Source: Gammaproteobacteria bacterium
GTDB lineage: Bacteria; Pseudomonadota; Gammaproteobacteria; Eutrophobiales; Eutrophobiaceae
Assembly (NCBI GenBank): GCA_021773235.1
Contig: JAJFKL010000019.1
Location: forward strand, 175,407 to 239,406
Reading direction: 5' to 3'
DNA: 64,000 nt
Below the pieces are notes generated by a model. That model worked only from the letters and a program-made list of their open reading frames with translations. It was not told where the DNA came from and did no database searches. Below, piece after piece: positions 46,373 through 55,453 of the stretch (positions are counted from its first letter, which is position 1; every line of letters begins with the position of its first letter). The position numbers were made by a program, and so were the translations under genes.

Positions 46373-48118
46373 GTGAAAAAGCAAATTCAAGAATTACTCC
46401 TCCAATCTTTAGCGACACTAGAGTCAAAAGAAATAATACCTGCGAGTAAAGATCTTGCCATTAAGATTGAAAACTCTCGTGGTTCTGAGCATGGTGACTT
46501 TGCTTCTAATGTTGCAATGACTTTAGCTAAAAAGGCCAAGACTAATCCTCGCCAATTAGCACAAAGCATAATTGACCATCTGCCAGAATCTGACATATTA
46601 GATCGCGTTGAAATTGCTGGCCCGGGATTCATTAATTTTTTTCTAGACCAAAATGCTCATCAAGCAATTGTCTCTGAAATTATAAACAAAGGTGAACAAT
46701 ATGGTGATTCCAATGTTGGTGCAAATACACCAACCTTAATTGAGTTCGTTTCTGCAAACCCAACGGGGCCTTTACATATCGGACATGGTCGTGGTGCTGC
46801 TTATGGCGCTGCAGTCGCTAGTTTGCTTAAAAAGACTGGGTTTGATGTCAGTTGTGAGTACTATATAAACGATGCCGGCCGGCAGATGGATATACTTGCT
46901 GTCAGTGTCTGGTTACGCTATTTACAACACATTGGCGCAGAGATTCCATTTCCGGAGAATGCTTATCAAGGTGATTATATTAATGATATCGCCATAAAGT
47001 TACATAAAGAACATATTGAAAAATTTGTTCTTCCCGCTGAAAACATCATCCCATTATTTAAAGAAGAAGATCCCGAATTAAAGATCGATGGCCTAATAAA
47101 ATATTGTATTGATAATCTCGGCGAAGAAAACTATCGCGTTGTTTTTGACGCAGGCCTCGACTCAATACTTATCACAATTAAAAATGATCTAGTCGGTTTT
47201 GGTGTTGAATTTAATAATTGGTTTTCAGAACGCTCATTAGTAGAAAACAATACTGTTAATCAATGCATTGAAAAATTAGTTGAGAACGACTGGATCTATG
47301 AAAAAGAGGGAGCCCAATGGTTTCGTTCCAGTAAGCTCGGGGATGAAAAAGATCGGGTGTTAATCAGAGAAAATGGGCAAGCTACCTATTTTGCATCTGA
47401 TATTGCTTATCATCTCAACAAAGTGGAACGCGGCTTCAAAAAAATCATTGATGTTTGGGGTGCTGACCATCACGGTTACATTGCCAGAGTAAAGGCTTCC
47501 ATGGAGGCGCTAGGACTCTCATCTGAAAAGCTAGAGATACTATTGGTTCAATTTGCAACACTGTATCGCGGGAAGGAAAAGCTACAGATGTCTACACGCT
47601 CAGGAGAATTCATCACCCTTAAAGAACTACAGGATGAAGTGGGCAAAGACGCTGCTCGCTTTTTTTATATTATGCGTAAAAGTGAGCAGCACCTTGATTT
47701 TGATCTCGAATTGGCTAAATCGGAATCAAATGACAACCCTGTTTATTATATACAGTATGCTCATGCTCGAATATGTAGTGTTTTTAGACAACTAACTGAA
47801 AAGGGTATTAAATATCTGCAAGCCGACGCTTTGAAGGACGTTTCTAACCTTAATGAGCCGCACGAAATCAAATTGCTTGCGAATCTTGCTAGATACCCCG
47901 ATGTGATAGAAAATGCAGCTATTACTTATGAACCACACCAGTTGGCTTATTATCTAAAGGATCTGGCTAATGACTTTCATACATACTACAACGCAAATCA
48001 ATTTATAGTTGAAGACAATAAGATCAGAAATGCACGCCTAACCTTGATTGAAGCAACTAGGCAAGTGATAAAAAATGGATTGGCTCTTTTAAGCGTTAGC
48101 GCACCAGAGGTAATGTAG
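46373..48118 (+). CDS. argS: Arginyl-tRNA synthetase
   Basis: The 581-residue class I synthetase has an N-terminal tRNA-recognition domain and the HIGH motif in NPTGPLHIGHGRG. A degenerate KMSKS-like loop (LQMSTRSGEFITL) and the all-helical anticodon domain ending ALLSVSAPEVM complete it. It starts at GTG 46373. It overlaps the SPOR-protein GTG by one base, the argS-SPOR order also seen in Pseudomonas. The MITE sits in its leader region. Confidence 0.97.
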   Translation: MKKQIQELLLQSLATLESKEIIPASKDLAIKIENSRGSEHGDFASNVAMTLAKKAKTNPRQLAQSIIDHLPESDILDRVEIAGPGFINFFLDQNAHQAIVSEIINKGEQYGDSNVGANTPTLIEFVSANPTGPLHIGHGRGAAYGAAVASLLKKTGFDVSCEYYINDAGRQMDILAVSVWLRYLQHIGAEIPFPENAYQGDYINDIAIKLHKEHIEKFVLPAENIIPLFKEEDPELKIDGLIKYCIDNLGEENYRVVFDAGLDSILITIKNDLVGFGVEFNNWFSERSLVENNTVNQCIEKLVENDWIYEKEGAQWFRSSKLGDEKDRVLIRENGQATYFASDIAYHLNKVERGFKKIIDVWGADHHGYIARVKASMEALGLSSEKLEILLVQFATLYRGKEKLQMSTRSGEFITLKELQDEVGKDAARFFYIMRKSEQHLDFDLELAKSESNDNPVYYIQYAHARICSVFRQLTEKGIKYLQADALKDVSNLNEPHEIKLLANLARYPDVIENAAITYEPHQLAYYLKDLANDFHTYYNANQFIVEDNKIRNARLTLIEATRQVIKNGLALLSVSAPEVM

Positions 48119-48708
48119 TGCCTAGAGATTATAAGAATATAAAACCGAAAAAACCTGTTCCACTTACACAACGATTTAGTGGCGCACTTTCATTTTTAAC
48201 AGGACTTAGTCTGGGACTATTTATTGCTGTTATCGTTTACTTTCATGAGCACAATGCCTCTATTGAAAAGAACAACCCCTTGCTTGTAAATGAACCTGTT
48301 ATTGATGATGCAAGTATCACAGATAATAAAAACGAGGACATAGCTCAACTACCCGAACCACAATTTGATTTCTATAAAATATTACCTAATAAAGAGGTTA
48401 ATATTTCTGAATGGGAATCAGTCGAAGAAGATTCTACAAACACACAAAAAGATAATCAGCCTGTTATGTTTGTACTACAAGTCGGCTCCTTCAAGCAATT
48501 TGGTGCCGCTGATGAAATAAAAGCCAAACTTGCAATGATGGGCGTCACTGCCGATATCCAACGCGTGGTCATTAATGGTCAGGATGTGCGCCATCGCGTT
48601 AGGATTGGTCCTTATAAAAACACCAATAAATTACAACAAGCTCGTGATAGATTATTAGCTAATGACTTAGATTTCATGTTATTAAAACTTAAGATGGAAG
48701 ATATATAA
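48118..48708 (+). CDS. SPOR-domain protein, FtsN-like
   Basis: The 196-residue bitopic protein has a short basic cytoplasmic tail, a membrane helix (SFLTGLSLGLFIAVIVYFHEH), an acidic linker and a C-terminal SPOR domain (MFVLQVGSFKQFGAADEIKAKLAMMGVTADIQRV...RVRIGPYKNTNKLQQAR). It probably binds septal glycan strands and acts in division. Its GTG overlaps the last base of the argS stop codon. Pseudomonas carries an FtsN-like gene at this place, before hslVU; hslVU is absent here. Confidence 0.88.
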   Translation: MPRDYKNIKPKKPVPLTQRFSGALSFLTGLSLGLFIAVIVYFHEHNASIEKNNPLLVNEPVIDDASITDNKNEDIAQLPEPQFDFYKILPNKEVNISEWESVEEDSTNTQKDNQPVMFVLQVGSFKQFGAADEIKAKLAMMGVTADIQRVVINGQDVRHRVRIGPYKNTNKLQQARDRLLANDLDFMLLKLKMEDI

Positions 48709-48783
48709 CGAGCAATACTATCTTTCACAGAGCCCCTCTGCTTTAATTAACATCTATTGATTCAAAGGCGAGAAACATCGGCC

Positions 48784-50082
48784 ATGTCAGCAATCCCAGA
48801 AAAGATAGGAAAATATAGAATTATAGAAGAGGTCGGCCGTGGCAATATGGGCGCCGTCTATTCAGCGCATGATCCCTTTGCCGATAAAGAAGTCGCGATA
48901 AAACTTGCCCACCCCCAATATGTAAAAGAAGAGGAGACTGGCGAACGTTTCAAAAAACTTTTCTTTAATGAAGCACAAGCTGCAGGGGTATTAAATCACC
49001 CTAGTATTTTAAAAATATTTGATGCGGATGTTGACGGCGATAATTGCTATCTCGTTATGGAATATATTCATAACGCCAAGACATTAGGTGGCTACTGTAA
49101 ACCTGACACTTTGCTTCCAGTTCGGGAAGTGGTTGGTATTATTTACAAAGTTGCCAAGGCCCTCGACTATGCTCACAGGCAAGGCATTATACACCGAGAT
49201 ATAAAACCAGAGAACATCCTGCAAACATCAACCTCAGATATTAAAATCGCTGATTTTAGTATTGCTATGATCATTCGCGAAGACTTTCTGGAAACTCAAT
49301 TTCATGGTTTTTTAGGATCTCCGCTTTATATGTCACCGGAACAAATCAATGAATGGCAGATATCGACTAATACCGATATTTTTTCATTGGGCATCATCAT
49401 GTACGAGATGCTTACCGGTCATCACCCATTTAAAGCGAAGAGCCTCAGCGCAATCAGTAAAAAAATAACGTCAGAGAAAACACCCCCATTAAGTGAATTT
49501 CGCAGCGATGTACCAGAAGGATTGGAATATGCCTTGAAACGTATGCTGAAAAAAAGTCCGGATAAACGCTATAACATGGGTTTGGATCTCGCAGCTGATT
49601 TAGCATTAATCTATGAAGACCTCGATGAGGTTGAAAATCAGGATTCATTACGTGACAAATTTGAATCTATACAAAACCTAGGGTTTTTCGATGGTTTCAC
49701 CGATGCTGATATATGGGAACTCATTCGAGCTTGCGATTGGCATAAATACGATAGTAATAGCTACATTATTCAAGAAGGAGAGGAAGATCACTCTTTCTAC
49801 ATTATCTTGTCAGGCGTCGTTACTATTGAAAAAAATGGTCAACAAATTGATTCTCTTCAGGAAGGTAATTGTTTTGGTGAGATGGGATATTTAGCCAAGG
49901 CAAAGCGTTCTGCATCCGTGATTGCTAAAAGTGATGTTTCATTAATACAAGTCAATGCCTCAACTTTAGATCGCGCTGCGGAAGAAACTCAGCTTCGTTT
50001 TTTAAAAGTATTTGTAAAAACTCTAATTGGACGACTTGCTGATACAACTTCTATTCTTTCTCAAGCAGGTAATCGAAGTTAG
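48784..50082 (+). CDS. Ser/Thr protein kinase with C-terminal cyclic-nucleotide-binding domain
   Basis: Residues about 10-270 form a Hanks-type kinase: glycine loop GRGNMGAVY, Lys40 in VAIKLAH, catalytic loop IIHRDIKPEN, metal motif DFS in place of DFG, and APE-like SPE (YMSPEQ). Residues about 300-425 are a Crp-like cNMP-binding domain (YIIQEGEEDHSFYIILSGVVTIEKNG ... GNCFGEMGYLAKAKRSASVIA), whose FGEMGYL...RSASV phosphate-binding cassette is intact. It is likely activated by cAMP or a relative, and a CHASE2 adenylate cyclase lies 5 kb away. The ATG at 48784 is preferred to a TTG at 48757. Confidence 0.9.
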   Translation: MSAIPEKIGKYRIIEEVGRGNMGAVYSAHDPFADKEVAIKLAHPQYVKEEETGERFKKLFFNEAQAAGVLNHPSILKIFDADVDGDNCYLVMEYIHNAKTLGGYCKPDTLLPVREVVGIIYKVAKALDYAHRQGIIHRDIKPENILQTSTSDIKIADFSIAMIIREDFLETQFHGFLGSPLYMSPEQINEWQISTNTDIFSLGIIMYEMLTGHHPFKAKSLSAISKKITSEKTPPLSEFRSDVPEGLEYALKRMLKKSPDKRYNMGLDLAADLALIYEDLDEVENQDSLRDKFESIQNLGFFDGFTDADIWELIRACDWHKYDSNSYIIQEGEEDHSFYIILSGVVTIEKNGQQIDSLQEGNCFGEMGYLAKAKRSASVIAKSDVSLIQVNASTLDRAAEETQLRFLKVFVKTLIGRLADTTSILSQAGNRS

Positions 50083-50093
50083 GTGCGGCGTTA

Positions 50094-50273
50094 TGGAACG
50101 GGTGATGGGCATGACCGCCATGGACCTCGGTACCCCCTTGAGGGGTGTGGTGGAAATACTGGCACCAGCAGTAGGCGCTTTAGGCGATGCAGGAGCAGCG
50201 TAGCGGTGTGCCTGTGCGAATACCTACGTATTCAGCTTGGGAAGCTGATGTTCTGCCATTGAACTACACCCGC
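50094..50273 (-). pseudogene. tRNA-Gly (CCC) gene split in the T arm by about 105 bases
   Basis: On the complementary strand 50273 down to about 50222 reads as the 5' part of tRNA-Gly: acceptor GCGGGTG, D arm GTTC/GAAC, anticodon stem TCAGC/GCTGA with loop TTCCCAA (anticodon CCC), then GTAGG of the T stem. The matching 3' part, CCCATCACCCGTTCCA, is found at 50094-50109 and pairs with the acceptor (a G-U at the first pair). The roughly 105 bases between them carry micro-repeat modules, including a 21-base block (50125-50145) shared with 23676-23696. Also the T stem has an A-C mismatch. The gene is probably dead unless the insert is removed. Confidence 0.75.
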
Positions 50274-50570
50274 AAATTTACCCGAGATGAGTACTTTAAC
50301 AAGAACACTATTAATGAGAAGACCGAGATTCGCCATTCTACTAAGCAAGCTAGAGAGATAACGATTAAAGTGTGTGGCTCAAGTAGTATTTTAGTGTACT
50401 ATTTACACTGAAAACATGAGCTAAACCAATGATAATTCTGGGAATAAGAATATCAGCTAATATGGATATAGTAGCTGGAAAACAGATGTAAATAATAAAA
50501 ATCAATAAGTTAGTATAACTATATAAGTTTACTTCTAAATATAAAAAAGGAATATAGGCTAAATCATAAG
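50274..50570. other. AT-rich intergenic region
   Basis: About 300 bases between the split tRNA gene and the receiver gene. No ORF with a ribosome binding site and no RNA gene was recognised. The promoter of the receiver-MBL pair should lie in the AT-rich last 100 bases; AAAGGAA (50546-50552) is some 19 bases before the ATG, too far for a normal ribosome binding site. Confidence 0.4.
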
Positions 50571-50963
50571 ATGGGTGACTCTAAACAAACAGTAGTTGTA
50601 GTAGACGATAATGCTACTGTGCGAGCACTTTTTGAGCGTAGCACAGAGAATTTGGCGCTCGATTTAATCAGCTATGGCTCTGCTGAAGCTGCTATGGAAT
50701 ATCTTGGCGAGAATAAACCAGACCTGTTATTCCTCGATATCATCATGCCTGACAAGGATGGCTTAACTTTCTTGTCAGAATTAAGAAGATTACCGCTACA
50801 TCGGGATACCGCTGTAATTATTCTTACCTCAAAAGATTATGCACAAGATAGAACAGTTGCCAATGAGCTCGGCGCATTAGAATTTATCACCAAACCGATG
50901 CCAATGCGGGCAATTACCGATATAATCACCAATTATATTAATAAAGAAAATCCTTACAATTAG
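50571..50963 (+). CDS. CheY-like single-domain response regulator
   Basis: The 130-residue protein is one receiver domain: acidic pair VVDDNAT (12-13), phosphoacceptor Asp56 in LLFLDIIMPDKDG, switch Thr in VIILTSKD and Lys in FITKPMP. There is no output domain, so it acts by protein contact. The MBL hydrolase gene follows after 13 bases and is its likely functional partner. The cognate histidine kinase is not in the window. Confidence 0.9.
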   Translation: MGDSKQTVVVVDDNATVRALFERSTENLALDLISYGSAEAAMEYLGENKPDLLFLDIIMPDKDGLTFLSELRRLPLHRDTAVIILTSKDYAQDRTVANELGALEFITKPMPMRAITDIITNYINKENPYN

Positions 50964-50976
50964 TAAAATATAACGC

Positions 50977-51888
50977 ATGGCAAAGTCCTATCTCCGCTTT
51001 TGGGGCGTACGTGGATCGTATGCCGCACCCTTTCCAACGCATCTAAAAGTTGGAGGCAACACATCGTGTGTTGAAGTAAATGTAGATGATCATGTACTTA
51101 TCTGTGATGCAGGTACTGGTATAATCCCACTCGGCAATCGACTCGCAGCAGAAGCCAAGAACAAAGAATTATTAATTCTTTTGACACATTACCACTGGGA
51201 CCATATTTGCGGCCTTCCCTTCTTTGTACCGGCTTTTATCCCTGACTGGAATATTAATTTTTTTGGCCCAGGTGAATCAGTTCAGGAAATGAAACAAAAA
51301 CTTGATTCTCAAATGCAAGCACCCTACTTTCCGGTAGGCACCGAAACCTGGATGGCTAAGGTTAACTATATTAATCCACGGGAAACAAAATTAAACGTGG
51401 GGCCTATCGATGTAAGCTATTACAGTGTCCACCATCCTGGTGTCACCTACGGTTATAAAATTAAGGCAAATAACAAAACCATTATTTATGTCTCTGATAA
51501 TGAATGTCAGTTTCTTGATAAATCTATCAAGCAAAAAATGACTGAATTCAGCGAAGAAGAACAACAAATGTTCGAAGATATGAATAGAGAAGAATACGAA
51601 TACGAATTAGAAACAATACGCGGCGCTGACATTCTGATTCATGATGCACAATACACCCCTGAAGATTACGAAACCAAGCGTGGCTGGGGACACTCGTGTT
51701 ATGTTGATGTGATTAATTATGCAATCGACGCAGAAGTTAAGGAATTATATCTGTACCATCATGACCCTTATAATGATGATGATGCTATCGATAAAATATA
51801 TGAGAAATGTCTGGATATAATCCGGGAACGAGGCGCATCACTGATATGCAAAGTCGCCAGAGAAGGCCTGGAGATCGACCTCGATTAG
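50977..51888 (+). CDS. MBL-fold metallo-hydrolase (cyclic-nucleotide PDE / PhnP-like)
   Basis: The 303-residue protein opens LRFWGVRGSYAAPFPTHLKVGGNTSCVEV and has metal motif LLTHYHWDHICGLPFF (HxHxDH), then VHHPGVTYGYKI, SDNE and a final HHDPYNDD. This N-terminal pattern belongs to the MBL branch with PhnP and class II-type phosphodiesterases, so cleavage of a phosphodiester or cyclic nucleotide is possible. It is coupled to a CheY-like receiver, suggesting regulated activity. The substrate is not established; cyclic-nucleotide hydrolysis is an inference helped by the nearby kinase and cyclase genes. Confidence 0.82.
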   Translation: MAKSYLRFWGVRGSYAAPFPTHLKVGGNTSCVEVNVDDHVLICDAGTGIIPLGNRLAAEAKNKELLILLTHYHWDHICGLPFFVPAFIPDWNINFFGPGESVQEMKQKLDSQMQAPYFPVGTETWMAKVNYINPRETKLNVGPIDVSYYSVHHPGVTYGYKIKANNKTIIYVSDNECQFLDKSIKQKMTEFSEEEQQMFEDMNREEYEYELETIRGADILIHDAQYTPEDYETKRGWGHSCYVDVINYAIDAEVKELYLYHHDPYNDDDAIDKIYEKCLDIIRERGASLICKVAREGLEIDLD

Positions 51889-51931
51889 CCAGTTCTTAAT
51901 GTACTCTTCTGATTAATAACATCACATATCT

Positions 51932-52129
51932 ATGGAAGTTACTCTTAATGGTGATCCTTGTACGATAGTTAATGATCTCACCATCGCAAAATTTCTTTCA
52001 ACACTGGATCTGGAAGGCAAATTCGCAATCGAGATTAACCAACACATCATCCCCAGAAGCGAGTACCCCCAAACACCTATACACCCTGGCGATAATATAG
52101 AAATCGTTCAAGCCATTGGCGGTGGGTAA
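51932..52129 (+). CDS. thiS: Sulfur carrier protein ThiS
   Basis: The 65-residue ubiquitin-like protein starts MEVTLNGDPCTIVNDLTIAKFL and ends AIGGG, whose terminal Gly-Gly is thiocarboxylated to deliver sulfur for the thiamine thiazole ring. It lies 6 bases before thiG. No TPP riboswitch is seen in the 43 bases upstream. Confidence 0.92.
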   Translation: MEVTLNGDPCTIVNDLTIAKFLSTLDLEGKFAIEINQHIIPRSEYPQTPIHPGDNIEIVQAIGGG

Positions 52130-52135
52130 ATCTTA

Positions 52136-52921
52136 ATGACTAGTACAGACACAATCTCTATAGCGGGTACGGATTATTCATCTAGGCTTTTAGTTGGAAC
52201 AGGCAAATACAAAGATCTGGATGAGACAAGAAGTGCAATCGAGACCAGCGGTGCACAAATTGTAACCGTAGCTATTCGCAGGACTAATATCGGACAAAAT
52301 CAAGATGAGCCCAATCTTTTGGAGGTTATTTCACCTGATAAATATACCATCTTGCCAAACACCGCCGGCTGTTACGATACCGAATCTGCCGTTAGGACTT
52401 GCAGACTGGCAAGAGAATTATTAGACGGCCATGATTTAGTAAAACTCGAAGTCCTTGGGGATAAAAAAACATTATTCCCAGATGTGCCGCAAACTCTTGA
52501 TGCAGCACAACAGCTTATTGATGATAACTTTAAGGTCATGGTCTATACCTCAGACGATCCGATAATGGCAAAAAGATTTGAAGAAATGGGTTGTGTTGCG
52601 GTAATGCCGTTAGCGGCGCCGATTGGCTCCGGACTAGGCATTCGTAACCCATATAACATTCGCACAATTGTTGAGAATGCCAATGTCCCTATTCTAGTCG
52701 ACGCTGGTGTCGGCACAGCTTCAGACGCGGCTATTGCCATGGAATTAGGCTGCGACGGGGTCTTAATGAATACAGCCATAGCAGAAGCAAAGAATCCTGT
52801 ACTGATGGCTAGCGCTATGAAAAAAGCCATTGAGGCTGGTCGTGAAGCTTATTTAGCGGGAAGAATGCCAAGACGTGCTTATGCGAGTGCTTCATCACCC
52901 ATCGGCGGCCATTTCTTTTAA
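52136..52921 (+). CDS. thiG: Thiazole synthase
   Basis: The 261-residue TIM barrel begins [21 protein letters not shown]. It has the Schiff-base lysine in LVKLEVLGD and the phosphate site [33 protein letters not shown]. It forms the thiazole phosphate from DXP, ThiS-thiocarboxylate and an imino acid. Normal length; thiS-thiG-trmB is a known gammaproteobacterial order. Confidence 0.97.
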   Translation: MTSTDTISIAGTDYSSRLLVGTGKYKDLDETRSAIETSGAQIVTVAIRRTNIGQNQDEPNLLEVISPDKYTILPNTAGCYDTESAVRTCRLARELLDGHDLVKLEVLGDKKTLFPDVPQTLDAAQQLIDDNFKVMVYTSDDPIMAKRFEEMGCVAVMPLAAPIGSGLGIRNPYNIRTIVENANVPILVDAGVGTASDAAIAMELGCDGVLMNTAIAEAKNPVLMASAMKKAIEAGREAYLAGRMPRRAYASASSPIGGHFF

Positions 52922-52967
52922 ATAGTTTAAATAGAAAAAGTTTTCTACATCCACCCCTCATTGTTCC

Positions 52968-53669
52968 TTGAAAGATTCGACAATAAAACAAAAGACCATT
53001 CGCAGCTACGTTAAACGCGAAGGTAGATTAACTAACGCTCAGCAATACGCCCTAGATAACTATTGGGCCAAGCATGGCGTTATGTTCAGCTCTGATATTC
53101 TGGATTTCCAGTCCTTGTATAAACGCCGTGCTCCACTCATTCTGGATATTGGTGTTGGCACTGGCGATTCAACACTTAATCATGCTGAAACGCATCCGGA
53201 GAACAACTACCTTGCCATTGAGGTTCATCGCCCGGGTGTTGGCCAACTATTAAATAATATAGAGTCTAATAACTTATCAAACATTAAAATTAGTAATAAT
53301 GATGTCATTGATGTACTCCAAAACCAAATCCCGGACCGTTCTATATGTCAGGTATTTATTTTTTTCGCTGACCCATGGCCCAAGACGAGACATCAAAAAC
53401 GCAGGCTTATTAATAAGCAATTGATCGAATTACTAAAGAGGAAAATTGTAATTCATGGGCGTTTACATATAGCTACAGATTGGCAGGACTATGCTAATCA
53501 CATTCAGAAGTTATGCCAGTCAGACCCTGCTCTTATTAACCTATCGGGAAGTAAATCATATTCTTCGCCAAGACCAAACTGGCGCATTAAAACGCGTTAT
53601 GAGGCTCGTGGGTTAAGACTTAATCATAATGTGTGGGATTTTTGTTACGGATTAAATCTAGATCGCTAA
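52968..53669 (+). CDS. trmB: tRNA (guanine-N7-)-methyltransferase TrmB
   Basis: The 233-residue enzyme has SAM motif LILDIGVGTGDSTL and the family signature FIFFADPWPKTRHQKRRLI. It also has the late TRYEARGLRLNHNVWDF. It methylates G46 in the variable loop of tRNA. It starts at TTG 52968. Its 3' end overlaps the convergent yrfG end by 4 bases. Confidence 0.95.
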   Translation: MKDSTIKQKTIRSYVKREGRLTNAQQYALDNYWAKHGVMFSSDILDFQSLYKRRAPLILDIGVGTGDSTLNHAETHPENNYLAIEVHRPGVGQLLNNIESNNLSNIKISNNDVIDVLQNQIPDRSICQVFIFFADPWPKTRHQKRRLINKQLIELLKRKIVIHGRLHIATDWQDYANHIQKLCQSDPALINLSGSKSYSSPRPNWRIKTRYEARGLRLNHNVWDFCYGLNLDR

Positions 53670-54325
53670 AAATCAAGATCCTGAAATGAATGAATTACAT
53701 CGAACTCTGCTGTTTCTTGTTCAGGATTTTGACTATCGGGTTTTGCTATCGTGAACAAGTTTTTAATACCGAATTCTCTAGCTGCCCTTAGTACAGTTAG
53801 ATTATCATCAATCAAAAGTGTTTCATCACGGTTAAATGGAATCTTCGTGTGTAATTTTTCCCAAAAGGATTGTTCTTCCTTTGCATGACCAATGGCATGA
53901 GCACTAATAATTTGATCAAAGAAGATATCAATACTCGTTTTTTCTACCTTCATCTTGATAAGATCTTCATGTGCATTAGTCACCATTACTACATCGTAAT
54001 CTGAATCATTCAACCGCTGAAGAAACGTCTCCGCATGTGGTCTATATTTAATTAAATGTTCAACATCAGCCTTTAGCTCTAATACATTAAAATTCAATCG
54101 TTCCGTCCAAAAGTCCAGACAGTACCAGGAAAGCGTTCCTGCCTCTTTTGCATACCAAGCCTTAAGCTGCATCTTTGCAGTTACAGCATCCATGTTATTC
54201 AACGAACCCCAGTGAACGGGTAGATACTCTTGCCAAAAGTAATTATCAAAATTCAAATCAAGCAAGGTACCATCCATATCTAACAATACGGTTTTAATCG
54301 ATTTCCAGCTATTGTTGGCTATCAT
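53666..54325 (-). CDS. yrfG: HAD-family GMP/IMP nucleotidase YrfG-like
   Basis: The roughly 220-residue protein has HAD motif I LLDMDGTLLDLNFDNYFWQEYLPVHWG, motif II VVMVTNAHEDL and motif IV TLLIDDNLTVLRAA. The LDLNFDNYFW extension is characteristic of YrfG, which dephosphorylates GMP and IMP. The ATG at 54325 is chosen because the longer frame runs into the divergent cysQ start. In many relatives nudE lies between cysQ and yrfG; here the two are directly divergent with 20 bases between. Confidence 0.88.
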   Translation of the reverse strand: MIANNSWKSIKTVLLDMDGTLLDLNFDNYFWQEYLPVHWGSLNNMDAVTAKMQLKAWYAKEAGTLSWYCLDFWTERLNFNVLELKADVEHLIKYRPHAETFLQRLNDSDYDVVMVTNAHEDLIKMKVEKTSIDIFFDQIISAHAIGHAKEEQSFWEKLHTKIPFNRDETLLIDDNLTVLRAAREFGIKNLFTIAKPDSQNPEQETAEFDVIHSFQDLDF

Positions 54326-54345
54326 GTTGTTATAAGGCAGGTAGA

Positions 54346-55218
54346 ATGAGTAGTAGAAGTAACAAGGATAACAAAGCAAAGCAAATGAATGAAATTAAAC
54401 ATAACGAACTAGAAGAACTTACTTCTGAAATTTTAAAGATCTCCTATCAAGCAGGGAAACGCATATTGGAGATCTATGAGACAGATTTTTCAGTGGAGAA
54501 CAAAAAAGATGACTCTCCACTGACTGCAGCCGACATGGCGGCACATAATACGATTTGCGAACAATTAACAAAATTAACACCTTCTATTCCTATATTGTCT
54601 GAAGAATCATCTCATATCAGTTTTAGTGATCGTCAAAACTGGAATCAATATTGGCTGGTTGATCCGCTAGATGGTACTCGCGAATTTATTAAACGTAATG
54701 GTGAATTTTCAGTAAACATTGCCTTAATAGAAGGAAACTGCTCAATAATGGGCGTCATCCATATTCCTGTAACGGGGGCCAGTTACAGTGCTTCAATCAA
54801 TAACGGAGCCTATAAACACGAAGCAAACGGAGATAAAACGCAAATTTCTGTAAGACGAACCACAGCGAATGCTATAACCGTAGCGGGAAGCCGTTCTCAT
54901 GGTAATGAACGATTGCAGGCCTTTATTGCCAGTTTATCTAATCCGGAAGTACTTTCCGTCGGGAGTTCATTAAAATTTTGCTTAGTTGCAGAAGGTACTG
55001 CCGATATTTATCCACGCTTTGGTCTCACTTCCGAATGGGATACAGCTGCAGCGCAAGCTATTGTTGAAGAGGCAGGAGGAATCGTAATCGATACAAATTA
55101 CAAACGCCTTGAATATAACACCAAGGAATCTTTACTAAACCCAGAATTCCTTGTAATCGCAGATAAACAGTTTGATTGGAGCGGTTATTTGGAAAACGCA
55201 TATAAAACTAAAATTTAA
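54346..55218 (+). CDS. cysQ: 3'(2'),5'-bisphosphate nucleotidase CysQ
   Basis: The 290-residue inositol-monophosphatase-like enzyme has metal motifs DDSPLTAADMAAH, LSEESS and WLVDPLDGTREFI, and a late SEWDTAAAQAIVEEAGG. It hydrolyses 3'-phosphoadenosine 5'-phosphate, recycling a by-product of sulfate assimilation. The N-terminus is about 13 residues longer than usual if ATG 54346 is used; 54385 is an alternative without a good ribosome binding site. It is divergent from yrfG. Confidence 0.93.
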   Translation: MSSRSNKDNKAKQMNEIKHNELEELTSEILKISYQAGKRILEIYETDFSVENKKDDSPLTAADMAAHNTICEQLTKLTPSIPILSEESSHISFSDRQNWNQYWLVDPLDGTREFIKRNGEFSVNIALIEGNCSIMGVIHIPVTGASYSASINNGAYKHEANGDKTQISVRRTTANAITVAGSRSHGNERLQAFIASLSNPEVLSVGSSLKFCLVAEGTADIYPRFGLTSEWDTAAAQAIVEEAGGIVIDTNYKRLEYNTKESLLNPEFLVIADKQFDWSGYLENAYKTKI

Positions 55219-55453
55219 TCACAGCACTATTTTAGGATACTAAAGTTTTTCTCAGATCAATTAATTGCCCTAAGTCTTTATTCTGCTGCTGTTAATAAAG
55301 AACCCGCTTAAGTGGAATTAAGTATACATTTTATCCATAATAGTAAATATAAACTCGTAGCTACTGGCATTAGCACACCAGTAACAATAAGAATCACTCA
55401 ATAAGAAGTACGCTCTTTATTTTTCCAGCGTCTTCTTAAATCTAGGAGCTAAT

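Noticed and set aside
50187..50411. 74-codon ORF after the kinase gene
   Set aside because: It lies across the split tRNA-Gly and the micro-repeat insert, so it is not a gene.
51889..51931. TPP riboswitch before thiS
   Set aside because: The gap is only 43 bases and has none of the conserved TPP-aptamer pieces (CUGAGA, ACCUGAU).
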